A stretch of 64,000 bases of DNA from Halolamina sp. CBA1230 (GTDB lineage: Archaea; Halobacteriota; Halobacteria; Halobacteriales; Haloferacaceae). The stretch spans positions 186,001 through 250,000 of the forward strand of contig NZ_CP054587.1 of NCBI RefSeq assembly GCF_002025255.2, given 5' to 3'. This document shows, piece by piece, positions 1 to 8,927 of this stretch; position 1 is the stretch's first letter, and each line of letters starts with the position of its first letter. The translations under genes and the position numbers were made by a program. Under the pieces are notes generated by a model. That model was not told where the DNA came from and made no database searches. It worked only from the letters and a program-made list of their open reading frames with translations.

Positions 1-1290
1 GCCGAGCACTGCTGCGCGTTCGGCGTACGAGAGCGGGACGCGATCCACGAGCGGCGACACGACCAGTAGCTCCGCCCGTTCAGGGAACTGCGCGATCAGC
101 GACGACACGGTCCGGTCGTCCACTTCGCTCTCGCCCTCGATCAGCGACTGTCGCCACGCGCGATCAGCTGCGGTCCGCTCCGCGGCCGTCTCGGCGGCGG
201 CCTCGAACACGGCGTCGGCGGCGCGGCGCCCGGCCTCCGCCGCGGTGTTCTCGACCCAGATCGCGTCGCCGGCGGTCCGGACCGACACGTCCACGTGGCT
301 CCCGTCGACGCCCAGCACTGCGAGTGAGACACGGTGGCCCAGCGCGCGGTAACGCTCCACCGCTGCCTCGGCCGCGTACGCCGCGTACTCCGCGCCCGTG
401 GGGTGGGTCGGCGCCGCCGAGCGCCGCGTCGGCGGGCGGACGTCGAGCAGGACGACCTCCCGGGCCGCGCGCTCCTGGCGGAACTCGGTGGTGACGAGGT
501 CGCCGGATTTGGCGTACTGGCGCCAGTTCACCCGGTTGCGGGCGTCGCCGGCCCGGTACTCGCGGGTGGAGTGGAACTCCAGCCCCTCGCCCGCCTGGTC
601 GCTCGTCGTCACACCGGTCCGGAGTCGGGTCGCCCGATCCAGTCCGGCGAGCGCGGCCGGATCGGTGCAGTCGACCGAGTCCGCCCCGCCGACCGTCGCG
701 GAGAGGGACGCGATGTCGGTGCCGAGCAGCGAGCGCGCGAGCAGGCGAGCGTCGCCGAACGCGAAGTCCCCGCGCTTGGCGACGACGGTGTAGGAGAACT
801 CGGTGGTCGACCCCGGGCGGAGCGCCACCGACGCGCGGGGGGAGCCGTCGGTCACGGCCAGTTCTTCGGGCACGCCGTCGACGATCCGGAGGTCCGGCAG
901 CACCGAGTCGCCGGTGTTCGTGACCGACACCGTCACCTCGACGGGGTCGCCCGGGGTGAGCCGGTGGTCGTCGACGCGGCGTTCCACGTCGACCGAGAGA
1001 TCGCTCGGGAGGGTGGAGAGCGCCGCGTAGCCGACGTAGGCGAACGGGGCGGTCGCGGCGGCGACCAGCGCGGGGTCGGCGTAGAACAGCCCCAGCGCGA
1101 GCAGGAAAAAGCCGGCGAGCAGCCAGACGCTCCAGCGCGAGGCGCGGCCGACCCGGTGGCGGAGCGTGAGCGTGGAGTGGCTCGCCGTCTCCTCATCTGG
1201 CGACTCCGTGGCCGGTTCCGTTTCAGCCCCGGCGCGCTCGCCCCCGTCTGCCTCCGTCCCGTCGGCCGACCGCTCGGCTGCCTCACTCAT
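1..1290 (-). CDS. DUF58 domain protein (partial, C-terminus beyond the window)
   Basis: The reading frame starts at 1290 (ATG) and runs off the left edge. Residues 1-50 are acidic and probably disordered. A hydrophobic pair of helices follows (about 55-95), then an extracellular-type beta domain, then the DUF58 signature in the form 'LEFHSTREYRAGD...NWRQYAKSGDLV'. DUF58 proteins are usually encoded with MoxR-type AAA ATPases and transglutaminase-like membrane proteins. They resemble von Willebrand A domains, and their biochemical role is poorly defined. The start overlaps the end of the upstream gene by 8 bases, so it is the third gene of an operon with the transglutaminase. Family assignment is firm and function is not. 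Confidence 0.88.
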   Translation of the reverse strand, partial: MSEAAERSADGTEADGGERAGAETEPATESPDEETASHSTLTLRHRVGRASRWSVWLLAGFFLLALGLFYADPALVAAATAPFAYVGYAALSTLPSDLSVDVERRVDDHRLTPGDPVEVTVSVTNTGDSVLPDLRIVDGVPEELAVTDGSPRASVALRPGSTTEFSYTVVAKRGDFAFGDARLLARSLLGTDIASLSATVGGADSVDCTDPAALAGLDRATRLRTGVTTSDQAGEGLEFHSTREYRAGDARNRVNWRQYAKSGDLVTTEFRQERAAREVVLLDVRPPTRRSAAPTHPTGAEYAAYAAEAAVERYRALGHRVSLAVLGVDGSHVDVSVRTAGDAIWVENTAAEAGRRAADAVFEAAAETAAERTAADRAWRQSLIEGESEVDDRTVSSLIAQFPERAELLVVSPLVDRVPLSYAERAAVLG

Positions 1291-1939
1291 CGTTGCCCTC
1301 CGTCGTCGTTTGGACGGCCTGTTCCGGCGCCGACGCCAGTTCGGCGACGGCGTCGACGCTCCGGCGCAGTCGGCGGCGCCCCTCCGCGCCCTCGTCGAGC
1401 CAGCCGCGTAGGCGGGCAAGCAGCGGAATCGGCGCTGCATCGCCGAGGAAGCCGGCCGCCAGGTCGTCGTCGGTCCACTCGCCCTGCTTGACTCGCTGTC
1501 GGGCGTCCTCGTGGCTCTCGCCGGCGACCCGGAGCGCGTCGACCGCGGTCTTTCGCAGGTCGTGCCGCAGGTCCCGCGCGCCGTCGAGCGACGCCACGTC
1601 ACCGATGGATCGGTCGGCAGTGTACCCCGAGATGGTCGCGGGGTCGACGTTGGTCGCCTCCGGCGGACGCTCGTCGGCACCGACCAGTTCGGGCGCGCGG
1701 TCGCTGCTCGACTCCGCCCGGATCGCGACCACCAGCGCTGCGACCGCGGCGACCAGTCCGACGGCGAACAGGAGGAGCTGGTCGGTCTCGAACGACTCGA
1801 CTACCTCGTAGACAGGCACGAGTGCTGCCTCCGCCGGCGCGAGCAGCTCCGGAGCCACCACCAGCGCGGCGGCGCCGGCCAGCACGGCAAGCAGCAGGGT
1901 ACTGATCAGCCCGCGCCAGAGCAGGCGTCGCGTTCTCAC
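1283..1939 (-). CDS. small membrane protein between transglutaminase and DUF58 genes
   Basis: This 218-residue protein has two predicted transmembrane helices (about 8-35 and 54-72) and then a hydrophilic acidic domain of about 140 residues with no cysteines. Its start overlaps the end of the transglutaminase gene (ATGA), and its end overlaps the DUF58 start, so the three genes are translationally coupled. Proteins of this layout are found in haloarchaea between DUF58 and transglutaminase genes. I know of no demonstrated function. By position it is probably a structural partner of the membrane transglutaminase/DUF58 system. Confidence 0.8.
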   Translation of the reverse strand: MRTRRLLWRGLISTLLLAVLAGAAALVVAPELLAPAEAALVPVYEVVESFETDQLLLFAVGLVAAVAALVVAIRAESSSDRAPELVGADERPPEATNVDPATISGYTADRSIGDVASLDGARDLRHDLRKTAVDALRVAGESHEDARQRVKQGEWTDDDLAAGFLGDAAPIPLLARLRGWLDEGAEGRRRLRRSVDAVAELASAPEQAVQTTTEGNDE

Positions 1940-4731
1940 GCCGACTCACCCCCGTCGCCGGCCTCGCTCCTCTCACGTTCGAGCGAGTCGACCGCCTCCT
2001 CGGCGGCCTCCTGCCGGCTCGCGGGGTCGGCGCCGCCGTAGGCCACCTCGCGGTAGGCGTCGCGCAGGCGCTCGACCGGGCCCGCCGGGAGGTTCACGTC
2101 ATCGACAGCGATCCGGGCGACTTCCCCGGGTGTCAGCGTCCGCACCCGCCGGAGCGGGAGCATCGCGACGAACCGCCGCCACGCGTCGCGAACGCGTTCG
2201 CGCGCCGCCGCCGTCTCAGGGTCTTCGGGCGCCGATTCCGTCGAACCCTCGGTGTCGACGGCCGCCTCGGTGGCCCGGGAGGCGACCACCCACGCCCGGA
2301 CTCTCCCCGGGAGCGCACGGACGCTCGCGACGACTCCCCGTGCCCACGCCGTGACAGCGTTTGCGACGATGCGGGCGACCTCCCCGGGCGTCTTGCTCCG
2401 GGCCCGGAGCTCGCGGGCGAGCTCGACGAGTCGTTCGGCGACACGCCTGACGCCGTCGACGACGGCGCCGACACCCCGGCTCAGCGTGTCCGCGATCGAG
2501 ACCAGCCCGATCACGAGCAGCCGGTAGCTCCGGCCGAGCGTTCTCGCTGCGATCCCGAGCACGCTTCGGGGCGTGATCCCGCGCCGGTAGGCACCGCCGA
2601 ACAGCGCGACGGCACCGACGAGCAGTCCGGCCACGATCCCGCCGAGCGTGGTGTACAGTCCGGTGATCTCCGTCTCGGCGCGCTGGCCGTGGGCCGTCGC
2701 CGTGAACGTCACCGCGTCCGCCAGCGGGAGGCGGCGGGTCGCCGTCCCGCCGACGCCGGTCGTGCCCGCGTCCTCGCCGCCGACAGCGAGGCTCGCGTTG
2801 CCCACCGACTCGCCGTCGAGCGTCGCGTTCAGCGTCACCGGCGCGTACGGCACCGCCACGGGCCAGCCGACGCTGGCGGTCAGATCGAGCGACCGGATCG
2901 TCACGGTCCGGTCGCCGCTGACGCTCCCGCGTTCGACGGCGTACTCGTACTCGCCGGGCTCGCTCGGGAGCCGGAGGTCGAACCGCCCGCGGTCGTCGGT
3001 GCGGCCGATCCGTTCGCCGTCCCGAAGCACCACCGCGTCGCGAACCGGCACGTCGTCGACGGTCGCGACCAGCGTCACCGCGGCGTCGCTGCGCAGCTCG
3101 CCGGCGAGCGAGACCGAGGCGTTGGTGTCCAGCGTGTAGCTGGTGTTCTCCGCCGTCTGGACGGTGTACCCGTCGATCGCGAAGCGGCCGTCGGCCAGCG
3201 ACGGCACGCCGCCCGCCGAGTCGGTGCGGACGGTGACGTCGAGGCGGTCGGTGTAGGGGACCGTCCCGACGACGGTGCCGTTGGCGTCGGTGGTCCCGAT
3301 CGAATCGCCGTTGAACAGCACCTCCGCGCCCTCGACCGGTTCGCCGTCGCGAGTGACCGTCAGTTCGACGGTCGCGCCGGGGACGGCACTCCGGTTGAGC
3401 GAGACGTCCAGCGACGGTTCGGTGGTCGTCGCCGTGGGCGTCGGTGTCGGCGTTGCGGTCTCGGTCCCCGTGGTGGTCTCAGTCTCGGTGCCCGTCCCCT
3501 CGACCGGGATCGCCGTCGAGGTTTTCGTCCCCTCGGCAGCCGTCGGCGCCGAGGTGGGCGTCCCTTCGGTCGGTGTTTCGCCGAGCGCCGCCTGCTCTGC
3601 CTCGGTCCGATCGTCAGCGGGGGTCGGATCGAACCGAACCCAGCCGACCTCGGGGAAGTACACTTCCACCCACGCGTGCGCGTGCATTCCCCGGACGGTG
3701 TACTCGTCGGGGCCGGTCTGCTCGCCGGTCGCGTAGCCGACGACGTAGCGGGCGGGGACGTCCTGGCTCCGGAGCATCGTCGTCATCGCGGTCGCGAAGT
3801 ACTCGCAGTAGCCGCGGTCCATCTCGAACAGGAACTCCGAGGTGATCGTCCCCGCCTCGGGGTCGTGGCTCGCGTTCAGCGAGTACGACTTGTTGCGCTC
3901 CAGCCAGGCCTCGATCGTCGTCGCGGTCTCGTAGGGGGTGCTCGCGTTAGCGGTGAGTTCGTCGGTGAAGTTCGCGACCCGAGCGGTGTCCTCGCGGGTG
4001 GGGAGCGCGGCGTACGTCGACGCCACGTCCGCCGGGTAGTCGGTGCCCGCGGTTCGGAGTAGCGCCGGATCGTCCGGTGGCGCGACCGACTGGGCCGTGT
4101 AGCTGGTGCCCGCGGGAACGGGCTGGCTGCTCGAGATGGCCCGCTCCGGCCCCAGGCGGATCGCGTCGTCGTCGAGCGAAATGTCCGTCGGGCGCCAGAC
4201 CGTCGGCAGCCCCGTCGCGGAGCGTTCGAGCGTCACCGCGTAGCCCACGCGCTCGCCCGCCGCGCCCTCGACCGGGATCGGCCCGTCCAGCGGCGTCGAC
4301 TCGCCGGTCCGCTCCCAGCCCTGTCCGGTGTAGCTGTCGTACGCGCCGGTCCGCCAGTACGCCGGCGTGTCGCTCCGGACGGTGAAGTGGACCTCCCGGT
4401 TCAGACTGCTGTACGGGTTGGTCGGCGACCCCGGGGCGCCGCCGGCCTGGACCTGATCACCGGGTGAGAGGGCGCCGAGCCCGCCGAACCCGCCGATACC
4501 GCTTCCGCCGGCACCGCCTCCACCGCCCCCGCCGGCGCTCTCCCCCCCTTCGAGCGGCTGGTCGAGGTTGAACTGCGCGGCCGGCCCCGTCTCGCCGGCG
4601 AACGCCGGAAGTGCGACGCTGGCGACCAGAACGGCGGCGACACAGAACAGCGTCAGCAGCGCTCGCCACCAGCCACGCCCCGACCCCAGCTCGACGGCTC
4701 CGTCCTCGCTCACGTCTCTGCCACGATACAT
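1936..4731 (-). CDS. membrane-anchored transglutaminase-like protein
   Basis: The start at 4731 was chosen because a purine-rich GGGAGAG lies 7 bases upstream. The frame stays open further upstream but without protein-like sequence. The 931-residue product has an N-terminal hydrophobic helix (about 20-43) and a Gly-rich linker, then an extracellular domain holding a transglutaminase core. In that core Cys is in 'DRGYCEYFATAMTTMLR', His in 'GMHAHAWVEVYF' and Asp in 'VRFDPTPA'. A Thr/Glu-rich linker, several Ig-like repeats, a second membrane helix ('GGIVAGLLVGAVALFGG') and a cytoplasmic tail that includes a DUF4129-like end (about the last 80 residues) follow. The three catalytic residues are present, so it may act as a cysteine peptidase or crosslinker at the cell surface. 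It is the first gene of the operon with the DUF58 gene. Confidence 0.85.
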   Translation of the reverse strand: MYRGRDVSEDGAVELGSGRGWWRALLTLFCVAAVLVASVALPAFAGETGPAAQFNLDQPLEGGESAGGGGGGGAGGSGIGGFGGLGALSPGDQVQAGGAPGSPTNPYSSLNREVHFTVRSDTPAYWRTGAYDSYTGQGWERTGESTPLDGPIPVEGAAGERVGYAVTLERSATGLPTVWRPTDISLDDDAIRLGPERAISSSQPVPAGTSYTAQSVAPPDDPALLRTAGTDYPADVASTYAALPTREDTARVANFTDELTANASTPYETATTIEAWLERNKSYSLNASHDPEAGTITSEFLFEMDRGYCEYFATAMTTMLRSQDVPARYVVGYATGEQTGPDEYTVRGMHAHAWVEVYFPEVGWVRFDPTPADDRTEAEQAALGETPTEGTPTSAPTAAEGTKTSTAIPVEGTGTETETTTGTETATPTPTPTATTTEPSLDVSLNRSAVPGATVELTVTRDGEPVEGAEVLFNGDSIGTTDANGTVVGTVPYTDRLDVTVRTDSAGGVPSLADGRFAIDGYTVQTAENTSYTLDTNASVSLAGELRSDAAVTLVATVDDVPVRDAVVLRDGERIGRTDDRGRFDLRLPSEPGEYEYAVERGSVSGDRTVTIRSLDLTASVGWPVAVPYAPVTLNATLDGESVGNASLAVGGEDAGTTGVGGTATRRLPLADAVTFTATAHGQRAETEITGLYTTLGGIVAGLLVGAVALFGGAYRRGITPRSVLGIAARTLGRSYRLLVIGLVSIADTLSRGVGAVVDGVRRVAERLVELARELRARSKTPGEVARIVANAVTAWARGVVASVRALPGRVRAWVVASRATEAAVDTEGSTESAPEDPETAAARERVRDAWRRFVAMLPLRRVRTLTPGEVARIAVDDVNLPAGPVERLRDAYREVAYGGADPASRQEAAEEAVDSLERERSEAGDGGESA

Positions 4732-4884
4732 TAGCTCTCCCAACATGAATGATGCGGTGGGGGCTCCGGGGTACGTGCCAACCGTTGCCAATGTTGTTCG
4801 AGACGACTGCCGACGAGGCGATGCAGCGCGAGTAGCCGCACAGTCGAGCAACCCTTTTACTCGTGCCCGCCCTGGAATCCACAG
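4732..4884. promoter_or_regulatory. divergent promoter region
   Basis: This 153-base gap separates the divergent transglutaminase and oxidoreductase genes. For the rightward gene, a T-rich box CTTTTACT at about 4853-4860 lies about 25-32 bases before the ATG at 4885. This spacing fits a TATA box serving a leaderless transcript. No clear box was seen for the leftward gene. Confidence 0.45.
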
Positions 4885-6735
4885 ATGCAACGGGAGTCGG
4901 TGCTTCGCGTCGATCTCACCCGCGGGGTGGCCGCCGAGGAGCCCGTGCCCGAGCAGTGGCGCCGGCGCTACCTCGGCGGGAAGGGGCTCGGCGCGCGCTA
5001 CCTCTACGAGGAGCTGTCGGCCGACGCCGACCCGCTGGGGCCGGAGAACCGCCTCTGTTTCGCGCTCGGCCCGCTCTCGGGCTACCTCCCGGGCGAGACG
5101 CGCTACGCCGCGGTGACGAAGTCGCCGCTGACCGGGGGGTTCCTCGACTCCTACGCGGGCGGGCAGTTCCCGCTCGCGCTCGCCGGCGCGCTGCCGAACT
5201 GTCTGGCCGTGATCGTGCAGGGTGTCGCCGACGAGCCGACGACGCTCGTCGTCGAGGACGGCGAGGCCGAACTCGTGCCGGCCGAGAACTGGGGCGCCGA
5301 CACCGTCGAGACGGCCGAGGCGTACCCCGACGCCAGCGTCGCCTGTATCGGCCCGGCCGGCGAGAACGAGGTCGCCTACGCGACCGTGGCCTCCGACGCC
5401 GGCGACCACCACGCGGGCCGCGGCGGCGTCGGCGCCGTGATGGGTGCGAAGCGGCTGAAGGCGGTCGTCGCCCGCGGCGATCGGCCCGAGATCCCGCCCG
5501 CGATCGAGGAGCTACGCGAGCGGACCGACGCCGAATACGCGGACCACGCGACCGGTCGCTGGCAGGCAGCGAGCGGAACGCTCGAGTCCGTCGAGTTCGC
5601 CGACGAGGTCGGCGCGCTCGCGACCGAGGGCTGGCAGGCCGGCCGGTTCGAGGGGAGCGAGGGCGTCGGTATCGGCGCCGCGCGCGACGCCGCCATCGAG
5701 CGCGAGCGCGAGGACGACCGCGTGCCCGGAGGGTTCCGGGTCGACACCGAGGAGGGCGAGAGCGTCCCCCGCGGTGCGGCGCCGATCAGCCTCGGCGCGG
5801 GGCTCGGCATCGACGACTTCGACGCCGTCGCGGCGCTGGGCGCGGCGTGTGACCGTCTCGGCGTCGACGTGATCGAGTCCGGCAGCGCCGTCTCCTGGAC
5901 CGTCCTCGCGTCGGAGGCCGACGTCGTCGACGAGTCGGTCGAGTTCGGCGACGAGGACGCCGCACGCGACCTCGTCGAACGGATCGCCCGCCGGGAGGAC
6001 CCCCTTGCTGACGCGCTCGCGGGGGGCGTGGCCGAGGCGGCCGATTTCGCAGGAAAGGACGGCGACAACAGTGCGGCCGACGAAGCCGAGGACGAGCTCT
6101 CGGGCGAGGAACTGGTGCCGACGGTGAAGGCGATGGCGCTGCCGGGGTACGACCCCCGCGGTGCCGAGGGGATGGCGCTGGCCTACGCTACCAGCGACCG
6201 CGGCGGCTGTCACCGCCGCGCCCGCCCCGTCGAGGAGGAGGTGTTCCACGACCGGACCCGCGAGGAGACCGTTCGCGAGGTCGCGGAGGCCCAGACCGCC
6301 CGCTCGGTGCTCTGGAGCCTCGTCGCCGACGACTTCCTGGGCGACGTGCTCCGGGAGGATCTCGGCGCGGAGTGGCTCCGCGCGGTCGGCATCGAGCACG
6401 ACGCGGCGTCGCTGGCCCGGACCGGCGACCGGATCTGGACGCTGATCCGGCTGTTCAACGCCCGCGAGGGGTTCGACCGCGCGGACGACGAACTGCCCGC
6501 CCGCCTGCGACAGGCCCGCGAGGACGGCGCCGTGATCGACCCCGCGGAGTTCGAGCGCACGCTCGACGCCTACTACGAGTACCGCGGCTGGGGGCGTGAC
6601 GGCCTCCCGACCCGCGAGTTGGTCGCGGCGCTCGATCTCGAAAGCGTGATCGACGCCGAGACGCCGCTCTCGACCGACGCCCCGGCGACGCCAGCCGGCG
6701 ACGCGACAGCACCCGACGACACACAGACAGAATGA
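4885..6735 (+). CDS. aldehyde:ferredoxin oxidoreductase family protein lacking Fe-S cysteines
   Basis: This 616-residue protein has the AOR family length and landmarks. The N-terminal pterin domain shows 'RRYLGGKGLGARYLYEEL' and 'TRYAAVTKSPLTGGFLDSY', followed by 'HHAGRGGVGAVMGAKRLK'. The later pterin contact reads 'YATSDRGGCHRRARP'. Family members bind a tungsten or molybdenum bis-pterin and oxidise aldehydes to acids, reducing ferredoxin through a [4Fe-4S] cluster held by CxxCxxxC plus one distant Cys. None of those four cysteines is here. The segment before 'ACDRLGVDVIESG' contains no Cys, and the usual Cys after the 'SL' motif is replaced in 'RSVLWSLVADDFLGD'. It is the first gene of a plus-strand run. 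It may be an AOR paralogue with altered electron transfer, or a non-redox one. Confidence 0.85.
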   Translation: MQRESVLRVDLTRGVAAEEPVPEQWRRRYLGGKGLGARYLYEELSADADPLGPENRLCFALGPLSGYLPGETRYAAVTKSPLTGGFLDSYAGGQFPLALAGALPNCLAVIVQGVADEPTTLVVEDGEAELVPAENWGADTVETAEAYPDASVACIGPAGENEVAYATVASDAGDHHAGRGGVGAVMGAKRLKAVVARGDRPEIPPAIEELRERTDAEYADHATGRWQAASGTLESVEFADEVGALATEGWQAGRFEGSEGVGIGAARDAAIEREREDDRVPGGFRVDTEEGESVPRGAAPISLGAGLGIDDFDAVAALGAACDRLGVDVIESGSAVSWTVLASEADVVDESVEFGDEDAARDLVERIARREDPLADALAGGVAEAADFAGKDGDNSAADEAEDELSGEELVPTVKAMALPGYDPRGAEGMALAYATSDRGGCHRRARPVEEEVFHDRTREETVREVAEAQTARSVLWSLVADDFLGDVLREDLGAEWLRAVGIEHDAASLARTGDRIWTLIRLFNAREGFDRADDELPARLRQAREDGAVIDPAEFERTLDAYYEYRGWGRDGLPTRELVAALDLESVIDAETPLSTDAPATPAGDATAPDDTQTE

Positions 6736-7700
6736 CCGACAGGATCGATCTCGACGACGTCGAACAGTCCGACGAGGAGCGCGAGGAGGACCGGCCCAAC
6801 CCGGGCGACTGGCTCTGGAAGGGCGAAGGGTCGCCCGACGACGAGCCAGAGGCCCCCGACCGGACGGTGGATATCGGCGCCGACGACTTCGACGCCGACG
6901 GCGCCGCGACGCCGCGCATCCCGCGGGAGAACGACGACAAGCCCGTCGGCGTCCCCGTCGAGGGCGGCGGCGCCGGCGGCGCCGCGGCGAGTTCGGGCGA
7001 GAAACCGACCGGTGGCGTGCCGTCGAACGATAGCGACGACGGGAGTGGGGAAAGCGATGGGAGCGATGAGAGCGACGACCCCGCGAACACCGGCGACACG
7101 CCCAGCCGCGCGTGGGGGGAGGCGGCGCAGGAGCACGGCGCCTCCGGCGACGCGACCGAAGCCGATGCCGATACCGCGAAGCCCGGAACGCCTGAGGGCG
7201 GCGACGGCCCGACCCCGAGCGCGAGTCGGACGAGCGCCGGCGGCCACTCCCGCGGGGAGGAGTGGGAGAACGCTCAGCCGGTCAAGCAGCCCGAATCGAC
7301 GCCCGGCGCGGCCTCCCACGGCTCCGCGTCGACGGGGAGCGTGGACATGACGATGGCGTTCTCGTACCGTGCGATCCGGCGGTTCGAGAACGTCCACGCC
7401 GTGCTGGCCGACGCCGAGAACTGGACCGACTACCTCGGCATCGTCGGCGACGTGGACGCGACGGTGATCAACAAGTATCAGCGAGACAACACTCTGGATC
7501 TGGACTTCTTCAACGGCTCCGGCACGGGGCCGGCCGAACGGCTGGACGCCGTCGGGCCGAACTCGATGTTCTACGCCGAGCGGATGGTGCTCGTCGGCGT
7601 CGACGAGCGCGAGCAGGCGTGGGCCCAGGAGGCCGACTGGGAGTTCGTCCCGCTCGAGACTGCCGCCGAGGAGGCCGGCTGGGCGCTGGACGGGAACTGA
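6732..7700 (+). CDS. haloarchaeal protein: long disordered region plus conserved C-terminal domain
   Basis: The start overlaps the end of the AOR-like gene by 4 bases (ATGA), so the two are probably co-translated. Of 322 residues, about 1-205 are Asp/Glu/Gly/Ser-rich and low in complexity, and almost certainly disordered. About 206-322 form a compact domain beginning 'MTMAFSYRAIRRFENVHAV' and rich in aromatic residues. I recognise this combination as a conserved haloarchaeal protein of unknown function. Coupling to the AOR-like gene suggests a related role, but nothing in the sequence gives a reaction. Confidence 0.75.
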   Translation: MTDRIDLDDVEQSDEEREEDRPNPGDWLWKGEGSPDDEPEAPDRTVDIGADDFDADGAATPRIPRENDDKPVGVPVEGGGAGGAAASSGEKPTGGVPSNDSDDGSGESDGSDESDDPANTGDTPSRAWGEAAQEHGASGDATEADADTAKPGTPEGGDGPTPSASRTSAGGHSRGEEWENAQPVKQPESTPGAASHGSASTGSVDMTMAFSYRAIRRFENVHAVLADAENWTDYLGIVGDVDATVINKYQRDNTLDLDFFNGSGTGPAERLDAVGPNSMFYAERMVLVGVDEREQAWAQEADWEFVPLETAAEEAGWALDGN

Positions 7701-7748
7701 CCGCCGCCGACCCGTGGGTTTTTGGCCCGACGGATCGATGAACCCCGT

Positions 7749-8009
7749 ATGAGCCTCAGAGAAGCGTTCGGGCAGTCGCAGTTCCTGACGGTGGTGATCC
7801 TGGCAGCGATCGCGTGGCTGCTGTTCAGCGTCAGCCGCGTGCTGGGTCAGTTCGACTTCTGGGGGAGTGAGACGGTCGGCATGACTCCCGGCGCGGGGAT
7901 CGTCGGCGTGCTCGTGATGGTCGCCACGCTCGTGTTCACGGCCGCGCTGCTGGGCGCGTTCGGACACGACGAGCCGGCGCCGGACACCTGGCCGCCCGAA
8001 GACGCATAA
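7749..8009 (+). CDS. small two-helix membrane protein
   Basis: The start at 7749 is preferred because the first ten codons of the longer frame are not protein-like. The 86-residue product has two clear transmembrane helices (about 9-27 and 45-69) and a short acidic, Pro-rich tail. Its stop overlaps the next start (TAATG), so it is co-translated with the zinc ribbon gene that follows. I do not recognise a family beyond small haloarchaeal membrane proteins. Confidence 0.72.
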   Translation: MSLREAFGQSQFLTVVILAAIAWLLFSVSRVLGQFDFWGSETVGMTPGAGIVGVLVMVATLVFTAALLGAFGHDEPAPDTWPPEDA

Positions 8010-8152
8010 TGCAGTACGTCTGTACCGAGTGTGACTCCATGGCCCGGTTCGGCGCCGCGACCGGCTCCGTGGACACGGAGTGTCCGGTCTGTGAGGAAGT
8101 CACGCGCTGGGAGCCCGCCTTCGAGGGCGAGGCCCAGGGGGTGTCGTTCTGA
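8009..8152 (+). CDS. 47-residue zinc ribbon protein
   Basis: This short frame overlaps the stop of the preceding gene (TAATG) and the start of the next (TGATG). It encodes two CxxC knuckles, 'YVCTECDS' (Cys5, Cys8) and 'TECPVCEE' (Cys25, Cys28), then a short aromatic/acidic tail. Four cysteines at this spacing are typical of small zinc-binding haloarchaeal proteins. Tight coupling on both sides and the intact knuckles are the evidence that it is real. Function is unknown. Confidence 0.78.
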   Translation: MQYVCTECDSMARFGAATGSVDTECPVCEEVTRWEPAFEGEAQGVSF

Positions 8153-8505
8153 TGGCGCTGCAAGTGAGCATCGGCGATCGACTCGCCGACGCCGCGTCGG
8201 AGTGGGGCGACCAGCGAATGCTCGACGACGACGAGGCGCTGGAGCAGAAGCTCGAACAGGCGCTGCTGGAGGTCGAGCATCTCGCCTCCGGCACGACCGA
8301 GATCGAGTTCGAACTCGAGGAGCGGACGCTCCACTACGCGCCCAGCGACGAACTGGCGGAGCTGCTCGAGGAGCAGGCCGAGCGCGTCGACGCCGATCCG
8401 GCGGCGGTGCTCGAGCTCCATCTCGAACTGTTCGCCCGGACGTTCCTCCCGGACGACTCCGTCCAGCCCGGGGCCGGCCCGGGCGCGCCGGCCGATGACT
8501 GGTGA
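8152..8505 (+). CDS. acidic helical protein of unknown function
   Basis: The 117-residue product begins at the ATG overlapping the zinc ribbon stop. It is mostly helical by composition, with Glu/Leu-rich heptad-like stretches at about 22-45 and 60-85 that could form a coiled coil. It has a Pro/Gly-rich end, no cysteines and no membrane segment. It is the last gene of the coupled group 4885-8505. I do not recognise the family. Confidence 0.68.
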   Translation: MALQVSIGDRLADAASEWGDQRMLDDDEALEQKLEQALLEVEHLASGTTEIEFELEERTLHYAPSDELAELLEEQAERVDADPAAVLELHLELFARTFLPDDSVQPGAGPGAPADDW

Positions 8506-8544
8506 GGGAAAACGACTAAGCCCTCCCGGTTCCAGTGTCTCCCC

Positions 8545-8739
8545 ATGGTTAACAGGGACAGCGGCTGGCGGCCGGACGGCGCGATGGACGCGTTCGGCGG
8601 CTACGAGATCTGGGAGTACAACGTCGGCCCTCACGAGGTCAACGTCGGCGAGGTCGACGGCTCGATCGACTTCGAGAAGTACGAGGGGGAGGACGAGTTC
8701 CCGACGTCGGTCGACGAACTCGACGACGACGACGAGTAA
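8545..8739 (+). CDS. 64-residue acidic protein
   Basis: It starts 39 bases after the previous stop and is very acidic, ending in a run of Asp/Glu. Its composition (Trp, Tyr, Gly and many Asp/Glu) is protein-like rather than a shadow of another frame, because no other gene covers the region. It has no membrane helix or cysteine. Function is unknown. Confidence 0.6.
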   Translation: MVNRDSGWRPDGAMDAFGGYEIWEYNVGPHEVNVGEVDGSIDFEKYEGEDEFPTSVDELDDDDE

Positions 8740-8835
8740 CGCGGTCGATTTCTTTCGGTTTTCGGTTTCGTTTGGGTTGGGAGTGGCTTCTCTAGCGGTG
8801 TTTGGTTCTTCACCGGTAGATCGCTTCGGGGTGGT

Positions 8836-8927
8836 TGATCTGTTGGCTACTGGAACAGCGACTAGTGCTTGACCTCCACGGGTGCGGTGTGGCTGGGGTT
8901 TGATCCGTTGGTTACTGCAACAGCGAC
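8836..8927 (+). repeat. imperfect 27-bp direct repeat, two copies
   Basis: TGATCYGTTGGYTACTGSAACAGCGAC is read at 8836-8862 and 8901-8927, with 24 of 27 bases equal and 65 bases between starts. The second copy runs directly into the left arm of the inverted repeat at 8914-8964. The reverse complement resembles the repeat monomers at 9255-9390. Confidence 0.6.

Noticed and set aside
4732-5412. Upstream extension of the transglutaminase frame
   Set aside because: The extra residues overlap the divergent AOR-like gene on the other strand, are not protein-like, and would bury the membrane signal.
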